A stretch of DNA of 12,227 nt, from contig UQXS01000055.1 of the NCBI GenBank assembly GCA_900545125.1, positions 1 to 12,227 of the forward strand, in the 5' to 3' direction. This document shows positions 1 through 6,697 of this stretch, piece after piece. The position numbers and the translations under genes are program-made. Origin of the DNA: an uncultured Ruminococcus sp. GTDB lineage: Bacteria; Bacillota; Clostridia; Oscillospirales; Ruminococcaceae. The notes beneath the pieces were generated by a model, which worked only from the letters and a program-made list of their open reading frames with translations, did no database searches and had not been told where the DNA came from. The first letter of the stretch is position 1. Every line of letters begins with the position of its first letter.

Positions 1-1
1 C

Positions 2-880
2 TCTCTGGTTGAAAACCTCGAGAAAAACGGAGCCATGGCTTACACCACTGTAGTGTGCGCCACAGCTTCGGAGCTTTCGCCCCTGCAGTATATTGCGCCT
101 TATGCCGGCTGCGCCATGGGCGAATACTTTATGAAGCAGGGTAAAGATGTGCTGGTGGTCTACGATGACCTCACCAAGCACGCCGTCGCTTATCGTACGC
201 TATCCCTGCTCATCCGGCGCCCGCCGGGCCGTGAAGCCTACCCCGGCGATGTTTTTTATCTCCATTCAAGGCTTTTAGAGCGTTCGAGCCGTCTTGACGA
301 CGAACACGGCGGCGGATCTCTCACTGCTCTGCCGGTCATCGAGACGCTGGCAGGAGATATATCGGCTTATATCCCCACAAACGTAATTTCAATTACCGAC
401 GGACAGATCTTTCTTGAAAGCGAACTTTTCAACGCCGGTCAGCGTCCTGCGGTAAACTTCGGACTTTCCGTATCACGTGTAGGCGGAGCCGCTCAGACGA
501 AAGCTATGAAAAAGGCGGCAGGAAATCTCCGTATCGACCTTGCTCAGTTCAAGGAAATGGAGATATTCACACAGTTCTCATCGGAACTTGACCAGTCAAC
601 AACCGAACTGCTCGACCATGGAAGAATGCTCACCGAACTGCTTAAACAGCCGCTGTATAATCCGCTGCCGCAGTATGAACAGGTCATACTGCTCTATGCG
701 GCTCAGCACGGTCTTTTCAAAGGCATACCGCTGAAAGAACTCAAGGAATACTGCTCCGAACTGATGAATTATATCCGCACCTACGGTCAGGATATAATCG
801 CCGAACTTGAACAGAACAAGATCCTCAGCGACGACCTTGCAGAGAGAATTGAGCGCATAGTTACGGCGTTTGAGGAATAA
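2..880 (+). CDS. atpA: ATP synthase F1 subunit alpha, 3' part (5' end outside window)
   Basis: This is the C-terminal 292 residues of the F1 alpha subunit, which forms the alpha3beta3 hexamer and binds non-catalytic nucleotide at the cytoplasmic face of the membrane. The reading frame is open from base 2, so the ATG at 35 is internal and not the start; roughly 210 residues, including the Walker A loop, lie upstream of the window. Family hallmarks are visible: the Walker B strand ending VVYDD, the RRPPGREAYPGDVFYLHSRLLER block, GGGSLTALP, and SVSRVGGAAQ, in which the Arg encoded at 476-478 is the arginine finger that reaches the beta catalytic site. The C-terminal helical domain is complete. 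The gene ends 13 bases before atpG, as expected inside an atp operon. No frameshift is seen. Identification is very secure. Confidence 0.97.
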   Translation, partial: SLVENLEKNGAMAYTTVVCATASELSPLQYIAPYAGCAMGEYFMKQGKDVLVVYDDLTKHAVAYRTLSLLIRRPPGREAYPGDVFYLHSRLLERSSRLDDEHGGGSLTALPVIETLAGDISAYIPTNVISITDGQIFLESELFNAGQRPAVNFGLSVSRVGGAAQTKAMKKAAGNLRIDLAQFKEMEIFTQFSSELDQSTTELLDHGRMLTELLKQPLYNPLPQYEQVILLYAAQHGLFKGIPLKELKEYCSELMNYIRTYGQDIIAELEQNKILSDDLAERIERIVTAFEE

Positions 881-893
881 GAGGTGACTGTCT

Positions 894-1808
894 ATGGCGA
901 ATATGAGAGAGATACGTGAACGTATCGACAGCATAAAACAGATACTTAAAATAACCAACGCCATGTATCTTATATCATCATCGAAGCTGAAAAAGGCAAG
1001 AAAGGCTCTCGATTCCACAGAGCCTTACTACTATAAATTGCAGGAAACTATCAGCAGCGTTCTTGAACACACTCCGCATACACGCCAGATGTATTTCGAC
1101 CGCAGATCGGATATACCTCCGGAGAAGCGGAAAAAGGGATATATCGTCATTACGGCGGACAAGGGACTGTGCGGAAGCTACAATCACAATATCCTGAAAT
1201 TCACCGAACAGGAGCTTGCAAAATCTCCGGATATAAACAATTGCTACCTGTTTGTTCTGGGTCACGTGGGAAGAATGTACTTCACAAGCCGTCTCAAAAA
1301 CAGCAGCAAACCCTTTGTGGACGGGGAATTCCTCTATACTACGCAGAATCCAACACTTTACAGAGCAATGGAGATAGCCAGACTCGTTCTGGAGAAGTTC
1401 GAGAAACGTGAACTTGACGAAGTCTACGTTATCTACACGGATATGATAAATTCCAGCGTGCAGGAGGAAAGAATGATACAGCTCCTGCCGTTCAGCCGGA
1501 AACATCTGGGAAAAGCTCCCGACGGAACTATGAAAAAACTGCCGAAGGCTTCGTTCCTGCCGTCTCCGGAAGAAGTCATGGCACATCTCATCCCAAACTA
1601 TGCAAAGGGAATCATCTACGGAGCAATGGTAGAAGCTTTCTGCTGTGAACAACAGTCAAGAATGACCGCCATGGATGCGGCTACTACCAGCGCAAAGGAC
1701 ATGATAAAGGAACTGTCGCTGCTCTACAACAGAGCAAGGCAGGGCGCTATAACACAGGAAATCACCGAAGTGGTAAGCGGTTCAGGCGCTTTGTCTGCAA
1801 ACGTTTAG
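894..1808 (+). CDS. atpG: ATP synthase F1 subunit gamma
   Basis: Gamma is the central rotor shaft that couples rotation of the c-ring to conformational change in the alpha3beta3 head. At 304 residues it is slightly longer than the usual 285-290. The N-terminal helix begins MANMREIRERIDSIKQI and runs into ITNAMYLISSSKLKKA, matching the family's coiled-coil start. TADKGLCGSYN (about residues 87-97) is the conserved core motif. The C-terminal helix RMTAMDAATTSAKDMI leading to RQGAITQEITEVVSGSGAL is the second half of the shaft. The ATG at 894 has a GAGGTGA ribosome site at 881-887 with 6-base spacing, just after the atpA stop. The position between atpA and atpD is the standard F-ATPase order. 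The middle part is diverged but nothing key looks missing. Confidence 0.97.
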   Translation: MANMREIRERIDSIKQILKITNAMYLISSSKLKKARKALDSTEPYYYKLQETISSVLEHTPHTRQMYFDRRSDIPPEKRKKGYIVITADKGLCGSYNHNILKFTEQELAKSPDINNCYLFVLGHVGRMYFTSRLKNSSKPFVDGEFLYTTQNPTLYRAMEIARLVLEKFEKRELDEVYVIYTDMINSSVQEERMIQLLPFSRKHLGKAPDGTMKKLPKASFLPSPEEVMAHLIPNYAKGIIYGAMVEAFCCEQQSRMTAMDAATTSAKDMIKELSLLYNRARQGAITQEITEVVSGSGALSANV

Positions 1809-1813
1809 CCGAC

Positions 1814-1819
1814 AGGAGT
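1814..1819 (+). promoter_or_regulatory. atpD ribosome binding site with long spacing
   Basis: AGGAGT lies 15 bases before the ATG at 1835, further than the usual 5-10. No other ATG, GTG or TTG in frame lies between them, and an in-frame TGA at 1820 prevents a longer protein. The start MEKGKITQVIGPV fits the family, so the ATG stands. The ATA codons at 1826 and 1829 are better placed but would be very unusual starts. Confidence 0.55.
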
Positions 1820-1834
1820 TGAAACATAATATAT

Positions 1835-3229
1835 ATGGAAAAAGGAAAAATCACACAGGTAATAGGCCCTGTTATCGACGTTGTTTTCAGCAGCGGAAAG
1901 CTCCCCATGATACGGGACGCCCTCACTGTTGAGATCGACGAAAAAAAACGATATATGGAAGTTGCTCAGCACATGGGAAACCGCACAGTGCGCTGCATCA
2001 TGCTGGCTACCAGCGAGGGTCTGAGCAAAAATATGGAAGTTACGGCTACCGGAAGCTGTATAAAAGTTCCCGTAGGTGAAAAGACGCTCGGACGTATGTT
2101 CAATGTCCTTGGTCAGCCGATTGACAAAAAAGGCGATGCAGAAACAGACGAATACTGGGAGATACACCGCAAGGCTCCGACTTTTCAGGATCAGCGCCCC
2201 GCCACCGATATTCTGGAGACCGGCATCAAAGTCATCGACTTGATCGAGCCCTACCCCAAGGGGGGCAAGATCGGTCTGTTCGGCGGCGCAGGTGTGGGCA
2301 AGACCGTGCTTATACAGGAACTTATCCGGAATATCGCCACCGAACACGGCGGATATTCGATCTTTACCGGCGTCGGAGAACGTTCCCGTGAGGGAAACGA
2401 CCTCTGGAACGAAATGCAGGAATCAGGCGTTATCAGCAAGACTGCCCTTGTTTTCGGACAAATGAACGAACCGCCCGGATCTCGTATGCGTGTTGCCCAG
2501 ACAGGTCTTACCATGGCGGAATACTTCCGTGACCGTGAACACAAGGATGTACTGCTGTTCATTGACAATATTTTCCGTTATGTTCAGGCAGGATCGGAGG
2601 TTTCTGCTCTGCTGGGACGTATGCCATCCGCCGTTGGATATCAGCCGACACTTGCAACGGAAGTCGGAGAATTGCAGGAACGTATTACATCTACGAAAAA
2701 CGGCTCTATCACGTCGGTTCAGGCAGTTTACGTTCCTGCCGACGACCTCACCGACCCGGCACCTGCCGTTACTTTCGCACATCTGGATGCCACAACCGTT
2801 CTCTCCAGAAAGATAGTTGAACAGGGAATTTATCCTGCCGTTGACCCTCTGGAATCCAACTCACGTATCCTCGAACCAGAAATAGTCGGCGAGGAACACT
2901 ATCAGGTGGCACGCCGCACTCAGGAGCTTCTCCAGAAATACAAGGAGCTTCAGGATATCATCGGCATCCTCGGCATGGAGGAACTTGACGAACAGGATAA
3001 GCTTGCCGTCTACCGTGCAAGAAAGATACAGAAATTCCTCTCCCAGCCCTTTAACGTTGCGGAAAATTTCACCGGTCTTAAAGGAAAATACGTCCCCGTC
3101 AAGGAGACTATCAAGGGATTTGCCGCTATAATCGACGGCGAAATGGATAACTATCCGGAAGCCGCATTCCTTATGGCAGGAACTATCGACGATGTTATCC
3201 AGAAGGCAAAGCAGATCGGGGATGACTAA
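1835..3229 (+). CDS. atpD: ATP synthase F1 subunit beta (catalytic)
   Basis: Beta carries the catalytic sites that make or split ATP in the F1 head. The 464-residue length is normal. The N-terminal beta-barrel begins MEKGKITQVIGPVIDVVF. The Walker A loop GGAGVGKT is at residues 150-157, and the catalytic glutamate is E182 within GVGER. Walker B ends at D244 in LLFIDNIFRY, followed by the highly conserved AGSEVSALLGRMPSAVGYQPTL block. The C-terminal helical domain contains the conserved DELSEED region as EELDEQD, here two acidic residues short of the classical form. The stop is only 2 bases from atpC, so the two are likely translationally coupled. All catalytic residues that can be recognised are intact, so the enzyme should be functional. 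Confidence 0.98.
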   Translation: MEKGKITQVIGPVIDVVFSSGKLPMIRDALTVEIDEKKRYMEVAQHMGNRTVRCIMLATSEGLSKNMEVTATGSCIKVPVGEKTLGRMFNVLGQPIDKKGDAETDEYWEIHRKAPTFQDQRPATDILETGIKVIDLIEPYPKGGKIGLFGGAGVGKTVLIQELIRNIATEHGGYSIFTGVGERSREGNDLWNEMQESGVISKTALVFGQMNEPPGSRMRVAQTGLTMAEYFRDREHKDVLLFIDNIFRYVQAGSEVSALLGRMPSAVGYQPTLATEVGELQERITSTKNGSITSVQAVYVPADDLTDPAPAVTFAHLDATTVLSRKIVEQGIYPAVDPLESNSRILEPEIVGEEHYQVARRTQELLQKYKELQDIIGILGMEELDEQDKLAVYRARKIQKFLSQPFNVAENFTGLKGKYVPVKETIKGFAAIIDGEMDNYPEAAFLMAGTIDDVIQKAKQIGDD

Positions 3230-3231
3230 TC

Positions 3232-3642
3232 ATGGCAAAGACATTTCATCTGGAGATAATTGCCGCAAACAGGATCTTCTATCAGGGAGAATGTGAGCAT
3301 CTGGTCATCACCGCCATTGACGGTCTGCTGGGAATCATGGCAGGTCACGAACCGCTTGTAACGGTTCTTCCCACCGGAGAACTTAAATACATGGTAAACG
3401 GGCAGTGGCATTACGCTGCTATTTCGGAGGGATTCATACAGGTAATGCCCGAAAGCTCGGTCATTCTTGCCGATACCTGCGAACTGCCGGAAGAAATCGA
3501 CATAAAACGTGCCGAAGAAGCACGGGAAAGGGCGCAGGAACAGCTCCGCCAGAAGCAGAGTATCCATGAATATTACCAGACTCAGGCTGCACTCAACCGT
3601 GCAATGAACCGGCTGAAGGTTTCACAGAAGCATTTCAAATAA
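3232..3642 (+). CDS. atpC: ATP synthase F1 subunit epsilon
   Basis: Epsilon sits on the gamma foot, contacts the c-ring and can inhibit ATP hydrolysis through its C-terminal helices. The 136-residue length is usual. The N-terminal beta-sandwich is visible (FHLEIIAANRIFYQGECEHLVI, then DGLLGIMAGHEPLVTVLPTGEL, then AISEGFIQV). The last 50 residues form the charged helical hairpin (EEIDIKRAEEARERAQEQL onwards). The start follows the atpD stop by 2 bases with a weak G-rich ribosome site (CGGGGAT, about 3217-3223), suggesting coupling to atpD. It is the last gene of the atp operon. I see no clear intrinsic terminator between it and secD, so some read-through into secD is possible. Confidence 0.95.
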   Translation: MAKTFHLEIIAANRIFYQGECEHLVITAIDGLLGIMAGHEPLVTVLPTGELKYMVNGQWHYAAISEGFIQVMPESSVILADTCELPEEIDIKRAEEARERAQEQLRQKQSIHEYYQTQAALNRAMNRLKVSQKHFK

Positions 3643-3734
3643 ATGCAATGTATCTGAAATATGTAAATAATGGCAAAAATAGCAGTCAGTAATTGTGCAT
3701 TTTCTTGAATTATTTGTATTTGACAGCGATATGC

Positions 3735-3763
3735 TTGACTTTTATTTAAAAATATAGTACAAT
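3735..3763 (+). promoter_or_regulatory. Predicted vegetative promoter for secD-secF
   Basis: TTGACT (3735-3740) and TACAAT (3758-3763) are separated by exactly 17 bases in an AT-rich stretch, a near-consensus housekeeping promoter. Transcription would start near 3770, giving a leader of about 70 bases before secD. A second TTGACA (3720-3725) lies just upstream, but its matching -10 position (TATTTA) is poor. This is the main content of the atpC-secD gap (3643-3842); the rest is AT-rich, without a convincing terminator or small gene. Confidence 0.75.
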
Positions 3764-3772
3764 ATTAACAAT

Positions 3773-3785
3773 TGTCATAGTGACA
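3773..3785. promoter_or_regulatory. Palindrome at the secD transcription start, candidate operator
   Basis: TGTCA-TAG-TGACA is a perfect 5+5 inverted repeat that begins about 3 bases downstream of the predicted start of transcription. The half-site extended as TGACAG (3781-3786) also occurs at 3721-3726, 60 bases upstream and overlapping the extra -35 box. The placement suits a repressor site, but the site is short and no regulator is identified. Confidence 0.35.
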
Positions 3786-3829
3786 GATTATAAGATGCTC
3801 TAAGATTATTGCGGAGCAATCAGAAATTT

Positions 3830-3835
3830 AGGAGG
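3830..3835 (+). promoter_or_regulatory. secD ribosome binding site deciding a GTG start
   Basis: AGGAGG ends one base before the ATG at 3837, too close for initiation there, but 7 bases before the in-frame GTG at 3843, which is ideal. The GTG is therefore the likely start codon of secD. Confidence 0.7.
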
Positions 3836-3842
3836 CATGACC

Positions 3843-5264
3843 GTGAAAAGGATTGGAAAACCTACTTTCTTCATTGTCGTTGCTTTGATCGCACTGTTCT
3901 CATTTTCGGCTGTAGTCGGTCTGGATTACAGAAACGGCGACATTATCAAGACGCTCGTAAAGGGCGTTGACGATGTCCGTCTCGGTATTGATATCCAGGG
4001 CGGCGTTGACGCTACCTTTGAGCCGGCTGACGGATTCGACGCCAGCGACAGCGAACTTGAAGCCGCTACAGTTGTTGTCAAAACAAGACTTTCATCACTG
4101 GGAATCACCGACAGTGAAGTATACAGCGACAAAAAAAGCGACAGAATTATCGTCCGCTTCCCATGGGAGGCAGGAACAACCGACTTCGACCCGGACAAGG
4201 CTGTTCAGGAACTCGGCACAATGGCTGAACTGACATTTCGCATGGGTACGGAACAGACAACCGATGCTACAGGAAAATCAGCTTATACAAGCTCCGGCGC
4301 ACCCGTTCTTACAGGTGCGGACGTTGAATCGGCAGAGGTAAAACAGACTCAGTCGGATAACACCGCTACCGGACAGGAAATCGTTGTTGCCCTCGAACTC
4401 AAGGCATCGGGCAAGGAGAAGTTCAGAGCTGCCACACAGCAGGCTATGTCCTCCAACGTGCCTATTGCTATCTGGATGGACGATACACAGATCTCCGCAC
4501 CTATGGTAAACGAAGTTATTACCGACGGAAGCGCCGTTATTACCGGCGACTTTACATACGAGGAAGCTAAGGATCTTGCTGACAAGATCAACGGAGGAGC
4601 TCTTCCCTTTAAAATGGAAGTAACAAACAAGAGAACTATCACTCCTACAATGGGTTCAGGCTCTCTTGATGCAATTCTTCTCGCAGCTGCTATTGCTTTC
4701 GGATTTATTGCAGTTTACATGATATTCCTTTACAGACTGCCCGGCGTGGTTGCCGTTATCGCTCTCATAGGACAGATCACCGGAAGTATCGCCTTTGTTA
4801 CAGGCTGGTTCGGATTTATGCCCGGTTCTACGCTTACAATCCCCGGTATTGCAGGTATTATTCTTGCTGTCGGTATGGGCGTTGACGCAAATATCATTAC
4901 CGGCGAGCGTATCAAGGAAGAGCTGAAATCAGGCAAATCTCTTGATTCCGCTATCAAAATTGCTTACAAGAAGGCGTTTTCAGCTATTCTGGACGGCAAC
5001 GTAACAAACGTACTTATAGCCATTATTCTCATGGGCGCATTCGGCGTTCCCTCAAGCTTTTTCTCAAAGTTCCTCAACAAAACGGTATTCGCTGCGTTCG
5101 GAGCAACGGCTGAAGGCTTTGTTTACTCCTTCGGATTCACCCTCCTTGCCGGCGTTATCCTCAACTTTGTAATGGGAGTTTTCGCAGCAAGACTTATGGT
5201 GACATCACTTTCAAAGTTTAACTGCTTCAAAAACAGAAAGCTTTACGGAGGTGACGAGAAATGA
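3843..5264 (+). CDS. secD: Protein translocase subunit SecD
   Basis: SecD, with SecF, pulls exported polypeptides out of the SecYEG channel using the proton or sodium gradient. From the GTG start it has 473 residues (475 if the ATG at 3837 were used). Residues 8-27 form the first membrane segment. LGIDIQGG (48-55) is the conserved motif after it. The external domain runs to about 262 and includes the AELTFR and DLADKINGGALPF regions. Several membrane helices follow from about 275. TLTIPGIAGIILAVGMGVDANI is the signature helix, with the conserved ion-relay Asp at D348, intact here. Compared with the usual compact pattern there is an additional stretch of roughly 20 residues after DGNVT (about 400-420). 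SecD and SecF are separate proteins, unlike the fused form of Bacillus. The stop overlaps the secF start. Confidence 0.95.
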   Translation: MKRIGKPTFFIVVALIALFSFSAVVGLDYRNGDIIKTLVKGVDDVRLGIDIQGGVDATFEPADGFDASDSELEAATVVVKTRLSSLGITDSEVYSDKKSDRIIVRFPWEAGTTDFDPDKAVQELGTMAELTFRMGTEQTTDATGKSAYTSSGAPVLTGADVESAEVKQTQSDNTATGQEIVVALELKASGKEKFRAATQQAMSSNVPIAIWMDDTQISAPMVNEVITDGSAVITGDFTYEEAKDLADKINGGALPFKMEVTNKRTITPTMGSGSLDAILLAAAIAFGFIAVYMIFLYRLPGVVAVIALIGQITGSIAFVTGWFGFMPGSTLTIPGIAGIILAVGMGVDANIITGERIKEELKSGKSLDSAIKIAYKKAFSAILDGNVTNVLIAIILMGAFGVPSSFFSKFLNKTVFAAFGATAEGFVYSFGFTLLAGVILNFVMGVFAARLMVTSLSKFNCFKNRKLYGGDEK

Positions 5265-6493
5265 CGAAAAAAACCAAAAAAGAAGTTTCTGCCGTTATGC
5301 CTGAAAAGGTTTATAATTTCTGCGGAAAGAAAAAAATGATCCTTGCTATCGTCATCGGCGTTGTTGCCGCACTGATCGTCGGACTTATTGTAAGAGGCGT
5401 AAACCTCTCAATCGAATTCAAGGGCGGCACTGAAATCTCCTACAATTACACGGGTGAAGTTGATGCCAACGACGTAAAAAAAGCCGTAGACGACCTTACC
5501 GATGCCCCTGTCAGCGTAAAGCTGGGTAAGGCTATCGGATCAGATGACAAAAGTCAGATCATAATTGCCTATACTTCATCTGAAAATTTTGACGTTTCCA
5601 CCGACTACAGCCTGACCTACAAATATTCAGGCGAGATTGATGAAGAATCTCTTAAAGTTCCCGTTGAAAAATATTTTGGGAACAGCATAGAGGAAGCAGG
5701 CGTTGAGCTTCCGGAACAGTCCGATGATACGAAAGAATTTACAGTAAAATTCACAAAGGAATCATTCACACCAAGTGATCGTGAAGACTTGACAGCGGCT
5801 TTCACTGAAAAGTTCCCTGACAATGAGATCGAATTTGTTGATTCAGAGGAAATTGCTCATCCAAACAAACTGACAGAACGTTTGACAAGCACTTTCCCTG
5901 ATAATAATTTTGAAGCCCCCAACGTAAACAACGTAAGTTCTACAACAGCCCGTGAAGCTCTTTTCAAGTGCATCGTTGCCGTTATATTTGCAGCTGTCGT
6001 TATTATCATTTACATTGCTATCCGTTTCAGAAAGATAGGCGGCTGGTCTGCCGGAGTATGCTCGGTATTCGCCCTCTGCCACGATCTTCTTACGGCAATT
6101 GCAGTTTCAATTATCTTCGGATTTGAATTCGACAAGAACACCGTTGCCGTACTTCTTACGATACTCGGTTATTCTATTAACAACACTATCGTTATTTACG
6201 ACAGAATCAGAGAAAACCGCACGATTTTCCCCAAAGCTTCGCTTAACGAACGTATCAATATCAGCTGTACGCAGTCACTGACACGTTCGATAAGAACTTC
6301 GATAACAACTATCAGTACAATGTTTATTATCTCGATAGTCGTATTCGTAACGGGTTATCATTCACTTCTCAGCTTCTCTGTTCCGCTGATGTTCGGTCTT
6401 ATCTCCGGTACATACTCCTCGATTTTCGTTGCTCCGGTAACATGGTCATGGATGAAGAACAGAAAAAAGTCAAAGAACGATTCTAAACAATAA
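5261..6493 (+). CDS. secF: Protein translocase subunit SecF, with enlarged external domain
   Basis: SecF is the partner of SecD in ion-driven protein export. The start overlaps the secD stop as ATGA, with a perfect GGAGGTGA ribosome site (5247-5254). Membrane segment 1 is at about 26-46, followed by SIEFKGGTEI, the family motif. Five further segments lie at about 236-255, 263-288, 293-313, 347-366 and 373-393. FDKNTVAVLLTILGYSI followed by IVIYDRIREN is the signature region. The protein is 410 residues, about 100 longer than is common; the excess lies in the external domain (about 105-225), which holds repeated motifs. The position usually occupied by the membrane Asp of GYSxNDT is Asn here (N308), while the conserved Arg of the following helix appears retained (R342). 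The gene is followed at once by a terminator. Confidence 0.94.
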   Translation: MTKKTKKEVSAVMPEKVYNFCGKKKMILAIVIGVVAALIVGLIVRGVNLSIEFKGGTEISYNYTGEVDANDVKKAVDDLTDAPVSVKLGKAIGSDDKSQIIIAYTSSENFDVSTDYSLTYKYSGEIDEESLKVPVEKYFGNSIEEAGVELPEQSDDTKEFTVKFTKESFTPSDREDLTAAFTEKFPDNEIEFVDSEEIAHPNKLTERLTSTFPDNNFEAPNVNNVSSTTAREALFKCIVAVIFAAVVIIIYIAIRFRKIGGWSAGVCSVFALCHDLLTAIAVSIIFGFEFDKNTVAVLLTILGYSINNTIVIYDRIRENRTIFPKASLNERINISCTQSLTRSIRTSITTISTMFIISIVVFVTGYHSLLSFSVPLMFGLISGTYSSIFVAPVTWSWMKNRKKSKNDSKQ

Positions 6494-6498
6494 TCAAT

Positions 6499-6535
6499 AA
6501 AAAGAGCTGTACAATTCATGTACAGCTCTTTTTTT
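6499..6535 (+). terminator. Intrinsic terminator of the secDF operon
   Basis: AAAGAGCTGTACA (6501-6513) pairs perfectly with TGTACAGCTCTTT (6519-6531) around a 5-base loop, followed by further T residues to 6535. It begins 6 bases after the secF stop. The flanking A and T runs would also let it work in the reverse direction. Confidence 0.93.
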
Positions 6536-6584
6536 GTCTCTCACTACTCATGTTAAAGGAAATTTTCTCTATGGGTATTCACTA

Positions 6585-6627
6585 TAATTATTTTCATTAC
6601 CTCTTTACGAGGTAATGAAAATAATTA
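6585..6627. repeat. Perfect 19-bp inverted repeat (hairpin)
   Basis: The arms at 6585-6603 and 6609-6627 are exact reverse complements over 19 bases with a 5-base loop (TTTAC). The GC part (TTACCTC/GAGGTAA) is nearest the loop and the outer part is AT-rich. It lies between the convergent secF and 6693-7649 genes. There is no clean T-run on either side, so it is not a textbook terminator, though it may stop or stabilise the - strand transcript. Confidence 0.8.
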
Positions 6628-6697
6628 ATAATGGGTTTCCAAAGGGGGAATTCCCCCTTTGGCAGGGGGGAAGGGGGACAGAGTTCCCCTTATTAAT
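6624..6697. repeat. Small inverted-repeat element overlapping a gene's 3' end
   Basis: The ends ATTAATAATGGG (6624-6635) and CCCCTTATTAAT (6686-6697) are reverse complements at 11 of 12 positions. Inside lie a perfect 24-base palindrome centred on GAATTC (6639-6662), a run of Gs, and a second hairpin (AAGGGG at 6671-6676 with CCCCTT at 6686-6691). The layout resembles a REP- or MITE-like intergenic element about 74 bases long. Its right end contains the stop codon of the - strand gene at 6693. No transposase is present. Whether it is dispersed in the genome cannot be told from one copy. Confidence 0.55.
6639..6662. repeat. Perfect 24-base palindrome
   Basis: The sequence reads CCAAAGGGGG followed by AATT and then CCCCCTTTGG, self-complementary without mismatch and centred at 6650/6651. 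As RNA it would form a very stable hairpin of about 10 pairs around AAUU on either strand, which could protect or end the transcript of the - strand operon. Confidence 0.85.

Noticed and set aside
35..37. ATG 35 as the start of atpA
   Set aside because: The frame is open from base 2 and the upstream residues SLVENLEKNGAM continue the normal alpha sequence, so the gene is cut by the window edge.
978..1652. A 224-codon open frame on - across atpG
   Set aside because: Shadow of atpG; it has no domain or ribosome site, and the + strand gene is certain.
3643..3720. Terminator for the atp operon after atpC
   Set aside because: ATGCAA and TTGTGCAT can pair only imperfectly over a long loop, with no GC-rich stem followed by a T-run.
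3796..3820. Possible riboswitch or attenuator in the secD leader
   Set aside because: Only two mutually exclusive 5-bp stems (TGCTC/GAGCA and ATTGC/GCAAT) in a 70-base leader; too weak to call a regulatory RNA.
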